From: Mesostigma viride
Lineage: Eukaryota; Streptophyta; Mesostigmatophyceae; Mesostigmatales; Mesostigmataceae
Direction: 5' to 3'
Length of the DNA: 64,000 nucleotides
NCBI GenBank assembly: GCA_009746045.1
Contig: RPFO01000667.1
Span: 5,620,719 to 5,684,718, forward strand
Below are positions 21,067 through 31,411 of the stretch, piece by piece (the first letter of the stretch is position 1; the number at the start of each line of letters is the position of its first letter). The position numbers and the translations under genes were made by a program. The notes beneath the pieces are model-generated. The model saw only the letters and a list, made by a program, of their open reading frames with translations, was not told the DNA's origin and searched no databases.

Positions 21067-23296
21067 ATGAGTCAACTAACACTGGTATCGTGGAATGTCA
21101 GGGGGCTGAACACATACGGGTCACACACACCAGGGCAGGGACAGCGAATACCTCGCACACGAGAATTAGCAAACGCATTACACAACTTGCTCGAGCGTTA
21201 CGTGGGCCCCTCTCATGAAATCTGGATAGGCCTGCAGGAACATAAAATCCAACAAGCTGCCACACGCACAGCTCTCAGGGCCGCTAGAGCACTTGCACCC
21301 AAGACAGTTCACCGATGGGCATGGGCACGCGGTACACAAGGGGGCACTGCCCTCATTCAATATCGTAAACCTCCCAACCCCACGCTCACATGCCAGGACT
21401 GGGCTGAAGCTACAGACACAGCGGCGGCTAGCTGGCAAGGCCGTTGGACGCGACAGTCTATTACATGGGCAGGAAATAAGGGATACATTATCAGCGTATA
21501 TGCCCCAACCGAGCCAGCGGATCAAGCCTCCTTCTACCCTTCCCTTTAATTTCAAAATGGCCGCTGACCTTATCTCACAGGGGTTCGAAATTGTGTTGAT
21601 GGGCGATTTCAATATAGATCTGGATGAACACCCCCCTATACGCACAGCGGCCTTCAGTAAACAGATCCTAGACCTGAACTTACAGGATGTCATCCGCTCA
21701 CGAGACCACGGGCCCACTTGGCTGGCCACACGTTTAAATGTACGCACTACTCGTCGTCTTGATAAAATCTACATCACTCCCACGTGGGCGGACCTGGTTT
21801 GCTACGCATCGGTCGACCGTTCTGTTAATTTTTCTGATCACTACCCACTCATCGTTACCCTGGCCCATCACACCAACTCCGCCCGGGGCCCCGGCATTCC
21901 CCGACAAACACCTTCTCGCGGACAATAAGTACTACTTTGAGATCATGACACCGGCTGGCAGTCGTGGAGAGCCAGTAAGGGTAGCTACACCGACTGCTGC
22001 AGTTGGATGCAGGAGGGCCTAGCCAACATTCTAGAATTTTCCCAACTGTATTCCCAAAATATCCGCCGCCAGAAAGGACAGGACTATCGGTACTACCAAC
22101 GCGTATAGTGAATAAACTCCAAGCGAAGCCTACCCTGTATCACTCGGAACTAACAAAACTTCAAAGAGCCCAGACCGAACTAGACAAACTGCGTTTCGAG
22201 CGTCACACCCTAGCACTAGACTCAGAAAATCTGTGGTGGCACCAGGAGAAAGAATGACCAAAGAGTTTTTTGCTCTGATCCCTACCCCTAAAGCTCACTC
22301 CCCTATCACGGAAATCCAAGACGAACAGGGCAGCCACCGGGACATCACCTCCATACTACAAAGCGGTCACCGCTACTACTCAGCTCTCTTTCAAAACGAA
22401 CCCCATCCTGACTCATCTACCGCCATGCAAAAAATCCTACATGCCCTTCCCCGTCGCCTTACACCAGCTCAACAGCAGGAACTCGATCAAATCCCTTCCA
22501 TGGAAGAGGCCACCACAGCTATGGAACACATCAAAACCGGTAGCGCCCCCGGGGTCGACGGTCTGCCTATTGAATTCTGGAAAACGTTCTGGTCCCTTCT
22601 ACACATAGATTTTTACGAATGTATTCTTGAAATTTGGCGGCACGGTAAGATGAGCGGCAGATGGGCTGAATCTGCGCTTATCTTACTGTACAAAAAAGGA
22701 GACAAGACTCTATGGAAAAACTACTGCCCAATCCGTCTCCTTACGGTAGCGTACAAAATCATCAGTAAAATAATCCAACGACGCTTATACACCGTCCTAG
22801 ACTTCCTCATTGGTCCTGAGCAAGTGGGCTTTAGGGCCAATCTCCACATCAACGACAGCATCACCCTCATCATGGACATTGTGGACAAAGCATGGCGCGA
22901 CGATATAGAGGGTTTCTTATTGTTCTGGGATTTTGAAAAAGCCTTTGACCGTATGTGCTGGGAATACCTCGAACACATTCTAACCGCACTAGGATTCGGC
23001 CCACAACTCATGACCGTCATTATGGGTATGATCAAATCACTTGCATGGTATTTACTAATCGATGGACACAAGTCAGCGACCGGCGCTAGTTCACGATCGC
23101 TACCACAAGGAGATTGCATGTCCCCTATTCTATTTCTCTTGGCCCACGCAGGACTCTACTGGCTACACCAGAACGATCCACGCATTCGGGGCTTCCCGAC
23201 AGGTAACGGCAAAGGTATATTCCAAACGGCTTATGTGGATGACACAACAAATGTCTATATCTCTTTGCCTGAAGTGCATGCTGTCATGGATAACAT
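21067..23296 (+). pseudogene. LINE A ORF2, 5' part: endonuclease and reverse transcriptase
   Basis: Starts ATG AGT CAA CTA (MSQLTLVSWNVRGLN), equivalent to LINE B ORF2. The apurinic-type endonuclease motifs LQEHKIQ, MGDFNIDL and SDHYPLI are present, but in different frames because of a break near 21530. Further breaks lie near 21920 and 22250. The reverse transcriptase runs in the frame from 22233 (GVDGLPIEFWKTFW, YKIISKIIQRRLYTVL, FWDFEKAFDRMCWEYL, RSLPQGDCMSPILFL, AYVDDTTNV). It is cut by the Copia element after LPEVHAVMDN. Confidence 0.85.
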
Positions 23297-23913
23297 AGTT
23301 GTGAGGGTAAGAATGCCACGAATTCCGCCATGGTTCTTGCAGGAAGTTGCCTTTATTAACAATCAGGAAACACAGACGTAAGTCACGTCACTTCCAAGAC
23401 TGCACGCAGCACAGACGACAGGGTCGCAGTGCCAAGAGAACGTGCACGCAAGAACTAGCGTCCCGGTGTGACCAAGTCACTCATATAGCTTACTAGGGAC
23501 GCGTCCAAGTATTCAGCTGCACTGTCACAGCTGAACTGTCAATCAATTGATTACACAGACTCTGGCACGCCTTTGGCGCGCAGATCTATCAATTGTCCAT
23601 ACGGCTAGTCCTGTGGACCTATCCGTACACTAGTCAGCATCAATTGTCTCATAGGTCCTGGCGCGCTACAGTGCGCCTACCTATCAATTGACCATCAAGT
23701 CCTGTACAAGTCCTGTCAACGTCCTGCGGACTATCAAAGTGACACTTGTACATCCTGTGTCCGTACGCGCCCACAGTGGCGCGCCGGGTACTGTCGGCAC
23801 AGCCTAGGAAACGTCATAACTTTTACGTTCCTTAACCAAATGAGGCGTTCAAGGTGCCGTTGGAAAGAGCGTAACAATCTCTATCCATCTAACGTAAATC
23901 CTTTACGTTAACT
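23297..23913 (-). repeat. 3' LTR of Copia copy 2
   Basis: 617 bp with AGTT...AACT ends. It is nearly identical to 30522-31138, which suggests recent insertion. Confidence 0.95.
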
Positions 23914-24862
23914 CCAATCCCTTCTTTTCTTTAGGGGTCACATCCCCTGCCAGGGACCCTTGAAGTAGCTTGAAATGTCCTTCACTCCAGCTTGAAGCTT
24001 GAACAGATGTCTTTAATGGCCAATGCCATTCCCCCAGCCCTTTCTTTTAAGGAACTGGAAAAGAAACAGATCTGCCACAGGGAAAACCATTTCATGAGAA
24101 ATGGAGAAAACCTATGGAAGTGGCATTACAGAGTACCACCAGATATTAGAAGCACACAAAATTAAATACATACAGGTTAATTCTATGAGGTCTTCTCCAG
24201 GAATTAATCCCATCACCTCGGTAGAGCCTCCAGTACAATGACCTTCTGGCGGTGAGTTACATTAATCCCAGATACTAATCCCATAAAACCCAGTACATAT
24301 TCAATATAAGTACAATAAATCCATGACAATTAAAATACCACTTGACAAAGTAAGGCGTATTACAATAGTTTGCCTGTCATTCTCTCAACAGGGGTCTATT
24401 GGCGCCCGTCTTACGGCGCCCGTCTACTTGCCAGATGGTAAACTGCCACAGCAAACAAATGACAAAATGAAACACATAGGCAACAATTAAATCCTGCCCT
24501 GGGGAACTAGGGAAGTCTGAACAGGCAAACACCTGAACAGGCCAGCTTGTAGAAACATAATACCAGGGAATCGAACCCCGCCCTATAAACCCCAGAATAA
24601 AGGTTCCCAGACCATTGTGAGAGGTATGTACAAATATACATTTCTTTTAAAATAGAATACATGGTCTGTAATGGACCTGTCAACCTTGTGTAGTCAACAG
24701 CATGAACCCCAGCCAAAACCTGGCTGTATCCTGATTAAAATCAGAGTGAGTGTACCATGGTCCATGAGCCTTAGTACAGACTAAAATACAGGTATTATGC
24801 CAGTCACAATGCTGACACTACCACACAATCTGCTCTCCAATGCCCTATAACCATGCACCAGC
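23914..24862 (-). promoter_or_regulatory. Copia 3' untranslated region with polypurine tract and tRNA-like B box
   Basis: Next to the 3' LTR the minus strand reads AAAGAAAAGAAGGGATTGG, a good polypurine tract for plus-strand DNA priming. It confirms both the element's orientation and the LTR boundary. Near 24568-24581 the minus strand has GGGGTTCGATTCCC with a five-pair T-stem, matching a pol III B box. No matching acceptor stem was found, so a full tRNA is not supported. No ORF is seen. Confidence 0.6.
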
Positions 24863-27800
24863 TTAGACAGCTTGCTGAGATGGGTCCATCAGAGACTGAA
24901 GAACCTTGTATTGCACTGCTGCCTTCTGCACTAGCTTGGTCAAAGCATCAGCAGGATTGTCAACCCCAGGGATATGCTCAATATTGGCCAAGGAGGACAA
25001 CTCCTTAAGAAGGAGATAATCCAAGTCCCTACTTCTGGCCATCTGCCTGTGCACAAACTGCACCATCCCCATGGAGTCTGTTTTTAGAAGAGTGGTAACC
25101 TGAAGTGGCCAAGGAGTGTTAGAAGTCATCTGATGAAGCAACTCCTTCAGATAAAGGCTTGTGTGAATGCCTTCACAAATAGCCCTGCATTCTGCCACAT
25201 CACTGCTGACAGCCACCCGTTTGTGCAGGCGACTAAACCAGCTCACCAAACTCCCCAGGCCTTCCTGTCTGAGCACAAAGAGCCCTGCAGCCCTGCCCCT
25301 GACCTTGGAGACCTGCCTGCTGTCCATTGAGCTATCCACATACAGCTCCATGCAAATGGGTTGTGATAAATCCACTGCAGACAACAGAATGCCAGATGAA
25401 GCCCTGACCTGATCAGCCACCTTGGCAGACCCTAGCTCCACCAGCATGTCATCAGGCAACCTGGCTATGACCATAAGGTCTGGCCTGGAAATGCCTGCCA
25501 CCCAAGCAACCATGCCCCTCACCATGGGACACAGTGCCTGTGTGATGGTTGGAGGAAGCTTGCTAATGAGGGTCTCTTGATAGTCATTGCCCCCCACCAG
25601 CAGCATACGCCACTCCCCTCCCTTCTTCACCAGTGTGGCCTCCATGCCCACAAACAGCAGAGGCTCATTCTCCACCTGCCATTGCTCCCTACCCAGAGGA
25701 AACTTGGACTTAATGATGGTGATCAGCTCCTTAAGCCACGACGTGGGAGCTATCAGATGTAGGTCATCCCCGTGCAGCGAAGCATACACTGGCAGGCCTT
25801 CCCATTGCCCCAGAAACAGACAGGGGTCTACAGGAGAGACCTTCAAGTTGCAATGCTCCTTCAGGAAACGGTTGAGAGTCTCCCTCCAGATTATTGGACT
25901 TGACCTCAGGCCCTCCAGGCCCTTGAGGATTTTAAGGAACTCCGTGTGGATGTCCCTTTTCCATACAGCAGGCACCCTAACATAGAAAGGCGTCTTGCCC
26001 TCCCACTTTTCCTGTGCCACATCTGCATCACCCTCCAGAAATGCCCTCTTGAAGTCTATCACCACTGAGCCATAGTCCAAGCCCTTGTTGAGAAGGCCTA
26101 GAAAGACACACAGCAGCAGCCTCCAAGTATCATGCAGCATGCCAGGGGTATACAACTCCTCAGCAGTGCACTCACCAGTACCCTTGAACTCATTCAGCAC
26201 TGGCCTGACATGTGGTACCTTGACCCCGTCCACCTCCTTCATCTTGATGACAAACTTGAGCTTGAGTAGACGTCGTGCAGGAGGCAGGTCATTGACAGGT
26301 TCCACGCATTTCTTGGAGATCCAGTCCTCCCCAGATTTAATCAGACCCAGTGTGACCTGGGGACACATAATGGGAGAGGACATGAGCTTCACCAGGCCTT
26401 GGTAGTTGATAGGGCTGTGTCCAGCAAGTGAGTGAGGACCAATGCCCAAACTGCTTGGATGACTAGCAGCTGGCAGTATGAGGTCATCAACCAAGGGCTC
26501 CTGCCCCTGGCACACTTGCACACGCTTAACCGTCCTGGTTACTGCACGTGATAGGTGAGTGGTCCTGAAATTAATCAGTGGGACCTGACCAGCCCCTTCC
26601 TTAGTCAGGAGAGAGGACGTGATCACTACCCCATCCTGGCATAGGAAATTCTGCCCCAGAAGAGCAGGTCCTTGATAGCCCTCCAAGACACAAAAAGCAG
26701 TGTCCTGTCCAAGGATAGGAATGAATACCTCACCCAGTACCTTCACGTGTACCCCGCCACTGAAGTCAGACACAAACTGATAGCTGGGTTCAGACATGCT
26801 GTACCCTGCTGCAGCCCTGGTCCCAATAATGGAGACCTGAGAATTAGTGTCTACCTCTAAGGCAGTGTCCAGCCCCAGATTGCCATGCCACCTGAGCTTG
26901 GCTACCTTGGGCTGCTTCTTGGCCCTTTGTAGAGCCCCAATCAATCCAGCCAAACTTGTCCCCCTGGGCTTGGTTAGTGCCTTGGGCTTGACAGTTGACT
27001 CCCCAGCTGTTGACCTTGCAGCCTGTTCAACAAGTACCTCTGCAACCTGGCCAGGGCTGACAGATTCCCCTGCAACAGATGTGGTCGTTGCGTCAGTGAT
27101 GTCACCTGGGACCTGAAAATCCTGCAGATCCTGTGAGCCTTGTGCCTGACTGCCCTCATTCATCAGGTTAGGCTTGACATATGACCAACTCAGCCGGTGT
27201 ACATGCTTTGGTTCGTCCTCCATGCTGACCAAGCATGCGTGGCTAGCTTCATCAACCTGGGTAACCACCCCAGGACTCCAGCTACCACGTTTGCCATAAA
27301 GGCTAGGTTCCTTCCAAGCTAGGACCTTCTGACCCACTTGTGGCTCCAGCATCTTCCAACCCCGGTCCTTCTCCCTCAGCTTGGCAAAGGTGACATGTGC
27401 AGCATGTTTCCAGCCCTCCAGCACATGTGGTGGGCACAGGCCATGATATAGACCCATTGGGCTGACAGCAACTCCATCATAGTAGAAGTTAACCCTGCTG
27501 TTCAGCTGCTGCTCCACGTTCCTCAGCCATGCACTCCTGACAAGTGCAGGTGCAGACAAGGGTACCCAGTCTTCAGAGATGATCAATTTCTTGACCTCCT
27601 GGATTGCCCTCTCGATAGCACCCTGCTGCCCATGAGCCTCCCTAGGTGTAACCAGCAACTCAGGAAGGGTAGGATCACCCTTGAGATGCTGAAACTGCAT
27701 GTCCACCTGGATCCTTGTGGTAGGAAACTTGGCTCTTACATTCTGCAGGGCAGCCAGCAAGTACCTGTTCTTCATAGAAGGTAAATGCTCCAGCACCTTG

Positions 27801-28348
27801 TATTTCGTGTACCTGTCCACGCACACCAACAGTTGCATGCCCCTGATGTGTTGGATATCACACTGCAGATCACCAATGCTCTGAGGTAGAGCTTTGGCAT
27901 GTGATTTCCTGGGCTTGTTGGAGGACAACTGGCACTTACACCGTGAGGCAGCTTGCTGACACGCCTTAAGAAGGGGTGCCCTGCCCATACGGAAGGCAAA
28001 GTTGTTTGACAGAGAAGTGGCATGCCCAAACATGTTGTGGATTCGGGCACCCAACTCCTGGTACACAGAGGAAGCAGTCCCTGGCACAGTCAGGACTGTG
28101 CTGTCAGGTTGTCCAGCATCACCATGCTGACTTCCATCCTGTTCTGACTCAGAGCCTGAGTCACCCTGCTCATGCCCAACACCTGGACCGCCAGCAGGGA
28201 CCACATGCATACCACCAGAGGCCTTCACACCCCTCTGTGGTTGTACATTGGTTTCTCTCAAAATGAGAGGTCCACCCTCGTGCCCAGCACGAGGATGCAT
28301 AGGGTCAGACATACTTACAGCTGCATCAGCTGTCAAGGACGTCTTCAT
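24863..28348 (-). CDS. pol: Copia-type pol: integrase, protease-like, reverse transcriptase, RNase H
   Basis: 1161 residues, uninterrupted. The domains in order are as follows. HX4H/C-rich zinc region (~105-140). DDE integrase core (acidic residues near 163, 215 and 245). Retropepsin-like domain (VDTNS near 500, LLGQNFL near 564). Reverse transcriptase (~690-900; VIDFKRAFLEG near 766, catalytic SLHGDDLHL near 859 in place of the usual YVDD). RNase H (ELYVDSSMDSRQ near 1004, VSSDVAECRAICEG, DSMGMVQFV, HIPGVDNPADALTK near 1129). The RT and RNase H are clearly Ty1/Copia-like. The protease-like domain lies after the integrase, whereas Copia elements normally have it before. The start is the first ATG after the gag stop, shared with copy 1. 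Confidence 0.9.
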   Translation of the reverse strand: MKTSLTADAAVSMSDPMHPRAGHEGGPLILRETNVQPQRGVKASGGMHVVPAGGPGVGHEQGDSGSESEQDGSQHGDAGQPDSTVLTVPGTASSVYQELGARIHNMFGHATSLSNNFAFRMGRAPLLKACQQAASRCKCQLSSNKPRKSHAKALPQSIGDLQCDIQHIRGMQLLVCVDRYTKYKVLEHLPSMKNRYLLAALQNVRAKFPTTRIQVDMQFQHLKGDPTLPELLVTPREAHGQQGAIERAIQEVKKLIISEDWVPLSAPALVRSAWLRNVEQQLNSRVNFYYDGVAVSPMGLYHGLCPPHVLEGWKHAAHVTFAKLREKDRGWKMLEPQVGQKVLAWKEPSLYGKRGSWSPGVVTQVDEASHACLVSMEDEPKHVHRLSWSYVKPNLMNEGSQAQGSQDLQDFQVPGDITDATTTSVAGESVSPGQVAEVLVEQAARSTAGESTVKPKALTKPRGTSLAGLIGALQRAKKQPKVAKLRWHGNLGLDTALEVDTNSQVSIIGTRAAAGYSMSEPSYQFVSDFSGGVHVKVLGEVFIPILGQDTAFCVLEGYQGPALLGQNFLCQDGVVITSSLLTKEGAGQVPLINFRTTHLSRAVTRTVKRVQVCQGQEPLVDDLILPAASHPSSLGIGPHSLAGHSPINYQGLVKLMSSPIMCPQVTLGLIKSGEDWISKKCVEPVNDLPPARRLLKLKFVIKMKEVDGVKVPHVRPVLNEFKGTGECTAEELYTPGMLHDTWRLLLCVFLGLLNKGLDYGSVVIDFKRAFLEGDADVAQEKWEGKTPFYVRVPAVWKRDIHTEFLKILKGLEGLRSSPIIWRETLNRFLKEHCNLKVSPVDPCLFLGQWEGLPVYASLHGDDLHLIAPTSWLKELITIIKSKFPLGREQWQVENEPLLFVGMEATLVKKGGEWRMLLVGGNDYQETLISKLPPTITQALCPMVRGMVAWVAGISRPDLMVIARLPDDMLVELGSAKVADQVRASSGILLSAVDLSQPICMELYVDSSMDSRQVSKVRGRAAGLFVLRQEGLGSLVSWFSRLHKRVAVSSDVAECRAICEGIHTSLYLKELLHQMTSNTPWPLQVTTLLKTDSMGMVQFVHRQMARSRDLDYLLLKELSSLANIEHIPGVDNPADALTKLVQKAAVQYKVLQSLMDPSQQAV

Positions 28349-28489
28349 AGGAACCTGTACCTCTCCAGGTGACCTGGGGCCACACTGAACCTGGAGATCA
28401 CCCTCTTGTTGCCCAGATATAAAATCTGCATTGGAGCACCTGGCCTCCCCCTTGGGTGAATTAAGGTGTGTAGGGGTTGCCTCAGACAG

Positions 28490-29604
28490 TCACTGCTCCT
28501 TGTTGTCTTCTTGCTGACTGCCCTTTGAAGGCTGGCCTGCCTGGGACTTGTTGTTGTTCTTCTTGTTGTTGTTGTTATTCTTGTTGCTGCCCTGGCCCTG
28601 GGACTTCTTGAAGCTGGGACACTCCTTCTTGATGTGCCCCCACCCCTTGCACAGGTAGCATTGTATCTTGGACTTGCCCTGGCCACTGCCCCCATTGTCA
28701 GACGCGTTGCCCTGCTTGGGCTGACCACCCACCCGCCTGAACACCGACTTGGAGTGTGACCTCCTGTCAGAATCAGGTGAATGATCTCCCTTGCGCTTGT
28801 GATGGTTGCCCCTACGCCCTCCTTGGCTTCGGTCAGCCTCAGACGTCTTGGAGCCACCCTGGGTACGCCCGCCTGCCTGGGTAGCCTTCACTGCTGGCAC
28901 TCCACCCTCAAACAGCTCCTCTGCCTCGAGAGCTTGTTTAATGATGACCTTGTAGGCCTTCAGGGTAGAGTGTGGGGCACACATGACTTTTAAGGAGCCA
29001 CGTGTCGCCTTATCCAGCCCAGAAACCTTGAGCCAGTTGGTTAGGGCTATGTTATCAGCGACATTAAAGCCGTGAGCCCTGCCCTCCTCAACCATCTTAC
29101 AATAGTTGAGAAAGTTCTGGATCAGGTCCCCCTTGACCTCCCACCCTTGATACTTGTCCTGCCAATGGATGCCGACCTTCTTCGTTGGTCCTCCAGCAGC
29201 TCCTTCAGCTCAGCCACGTACAGTGCCCAGGCCTTATTGGCCTTTTTGCACTCCCTGGTTAGGTCCTTAATCTGGTCAGTACACTTGCCAAAAGTGCTAC
29301 TGCCTATCCAGATTTGATAGTAATTTGTACCACCGTACAAGCTAGGGAACCCTTCCAATCCCTCCACAAACTCTTCAGCCTGCTTAGGCTTGGAGTCTGA
29401 GGTTACAGGCTGCAACTGATTGACAATTAAAAGACCCTGTGTGGTAAGATCAAAGCCATGAATAGCTTGTGCATTATTATTATTGTGAGGAAGGTTGGTA
29501 ATCTCTCCGGTAAGCCCCACGTCATCTACGTGAGCGGTTCCACTACCAGCACCCCCATTATTATTCCCACTGGCTGGACCCTTGCTACGGCGTCCCTCAG
29601 CCAT
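28490..29604 (-). pseudogene. gag: Copia gag with one-base frameshift
   Basis: Equivalent to the intact gag at 2092-3210. Near 29182 the plus strand reads CTTCTTCGTTGG where copy 1 reads CTTCTTGCGTTGG. The missing base splits gag into an N-terminal frame (29604 down to 29122) and a C-terminal frame (to 28490). The zinc knuckle CYLCKGWGHIKKEC remains in the C-terminal piece. Unless the shift is bypassed during translation, this copy cannot make full-length Gag. Confidence 0.85.
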
Positions 29605-29774
29605 CCTGCACTACCAGCTATTCAAAGAACACCTTAACAAAGCAGCAGAAAATATGTACAAAATTTTTGTGTCGCCACTGCCGCCTGCGCCGGTGTCGCT
29701 GCCGCCCCGCGAATTGCCGCTGAAAATTCGACAAAAAAAATGTCGACGAGTACTGCAGAAGAAAATTAGGCCGA

Positions 29775-30485
29775 CTAGTAGTCAAGGCCCCTGAAGTCGC
29801 AGTACGTGTATACGAACTCACGATCCTCCATATCCAGCTCCGGACCTGCACCGGTATGAATTAAAACCGGCGTGCTCCCCGCCGCGTAAGTTGCGACGCG
29901 CCGACGCGCGACGAGGCGCAGAGGATGTGTAAAGATCGTCAATAATTCCCACCCCGCGGGAATCCACTCTCGCACAGAGGCGAGAAATGCCACCAGGTTA
30001 ATTAAAACCTGGCGCTCGCGACTGCGTACGCCGCGAGTGAGCAGCGATAACAGCGCGAGATCCTGAAACAAATTTGTCGACACCGCCGGCGCGCCCCCCG
30101 TGCGTAGCGATGCCCAGTTTTGCAGGTTTCTCTGGTAACCGGTGAGTGAAGAGAGGACGTTGTCCAACTCCTCAATGGCAGTCGTGACTTCGGTCACCGA
30201 CCGCAAACCTCCCCGCACCTGGACCGTAAATGTCGATAAAATGTTTCGAATCTGGTCCAACAGGTTGCGGATTGCCGGCACCAGTGCTGGCAAATCGGGG
30301 TCCTCGGGGTTATCCCCGAGCAATGCGTGAGCTGCACGCTGCTGACGATGAAGCTCGTCGAGCGAGACCGTTACTTCGTCGAGCAATTGCTGCCACGACG
30401 GCACCGTCGGTCTTGACGAAGAACCAGCCGGCGGAGCGGCTATTTCCTCATCGTCCGGAATCCGAAATTCTTCCGAATTTGGCAT
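29775..30485 (-). CDS. Extra ORF upstream of gag (intact copy)
   Basis: 236 residues from the ATG at 30485 (MPNSEEFRIPDDEE). It has an acidic start, a proline/serine linker, then a helix-rich body ending in a short aromatic/acidic tail (DREFVYTYCDFRGLDY). An open frame extends upstream into the LTR, but this ATG is the first after the LTR boundary and is conserved in copy 1. No domain is recognised and no zinc knuckle or protease motif is present. It could be a matrix-like or capsid-like protein separate from the zinc-knuckle Gag, or an accessory factor. Confidence 0.6.
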   Translation of the reverse strand: MPNSEEFRIPDDEEIAAPPAGSSSRPTVPSWQQLLDEVTVSLDELHRQQRAAHALLGDNPEDPDLPALVPAIRNLLDQIRNILSTFTVQVRGGLRSVTEVTTAIEELDNVLSSLTGYQRNLQNWASLRTGGAPAVSTNLFQDLALLSLLTRGVRSRERQVLINLVAFLASVREWIPAGWELLTIFTHPLRLVARRRVATYAAGSTPVLIHTGAGPELDMEDREFVYTYCDFRGLDY

Positions 30486-30521
30486 CTTTTTGACAGAGCG
30501 TGTAATACGAGTTGTAATACG

Positions 30522-31138
30522 AGTTGTGAGGGTAAGAATGCCACGAATTCCGCCATGGTTCTTGCAGGAAGTTGCCTTTATTAACAATCAGGAAACACAG
30601 ACGTAAGTCACGTCACTTCCAAGACTGCACGCAGCACAGACGACAGGGTCGCAGTGCCAAGAGAACGTGCACGCAAGAACTAGCGTCCCGGTGTGACCAA
30701 GTCACTCATATAGCTTACTAGGGACGCGTCCAAGTATTCAGCTGCACTGTCACAGCTGAACTGTCAATCAATTGATTACACAGACTCTGGCACGCCTTTG
30801 GCGCGCAGATCTATCAATTGTCCATACGGCTAGTCCTGTGGACCTATCCGTACACTAGTCAGCATCAATTGTCTCATAGGTCCTGGCGCGCTACAGTGCG
30901 CCTACCTATCAATTGACCATCAAGTCCTGTACAAGTCCTGTCAACGTCCTGCGGACTATCAAAGTGACACTTGTACATCCTGTGTCCGTACGCGCCCACA
31001 GTGGCGCGCCGGGTACTGTCGGCACAGCCTAGGAAACGTCATAACTTTTACGTTCCTTAACCAAATGAGGCGTTCAAGGTGCCGTTGGAAAGAGCGTAAC
31101 AATCTCTATCCATCTAACGTAAATCCTTTACGTTAACT
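30522..31138 (-). repeat. 5' LTR of Copia copy 2
   Basis: 617 bp, near-identical to the 3' LTR. Immediately inside it, a 14-bp unit (GTAATACGAGTT region, 30500-30528) is duplicated relative to copy 1. The adjoining minus-strand sequence CGTATTACAACTCG is the expected primer-binding position, but it does not begin with the usual TGG. Confidence 0.95.
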
Positions 31139-31406
31139 CCAATCCCTTCTTTTCTTTAGGGATCACATCCCCTGCCAGGGACCCTTGAAGTAGCTTGAAA
31201 TGTCCTTCACTCCAGCTTGAAGCTTGAACAGATGTCTTTAATGGCCAATGCCATTCCCCCAGCCCTTTCTTTTAAGGAACTGGAAAAGAAACAGATCTGC
31301 CACAGGGAAAACCATTCCATGAGAAATGGATAAAAACCTATGGAAGTGGCATTACATAGTACCACCAGATATTAGAAACACACAAAATTAATCCTTTACG
31401 TTAACT
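31139..31406 (-). repeat. Second 3'-UTR piece plus 17-bp LTR remnant
   Basis: 31139-31389 repeats 23914-24165, including the polypurine tract, with few differences. 31390-31406 (AATCCTTTACGTTAACT) is the last 17 bases of the LTR. The target duplication lies outside this block. The simplest reading is an LTR-body-LTR-body-LTR tandem element whose outer body was deleted at a TT microhomology. Confidence 0.75.
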
Positions 31407-31411
31407 AACAT

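Larger units (their letters stand above)
23297..31406 (-). mobile_element. Copia-type LTR retrotransposon, copy 2 (composite, 8.1 kb)
   Basis: The insertion is precise. AACAT is repeated at 23292-23296 and 31407-31411, and removing the element restores the LINE A reading order relative to LINE B. On the minus strand the order is LTR remnant (31390-31406), a 251-bp piece of 3' untranslated region, the full 5' LTR (30522-31138), an upstream ORF, gag, pol, the 3' untranslated region and the 3' LTR (23297-23913). Pol is open, but gag has a frameshift. Confidence 0.9.

Noticed and set aside
20600-21070. 156-residue ORF before LINE A ORF2
   Set aside because: No similarity to LINE B ORF1, contains hairpin-forming repeats, and overlaps the ORF2 start. 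Probably untranslated leader.
24550-24620. Possible tRNA gene on the minus strand
   Set aside because: The T-arm and B box are good, but no pairing 5' acceptor stem or anticodon arm was found at the right distance.
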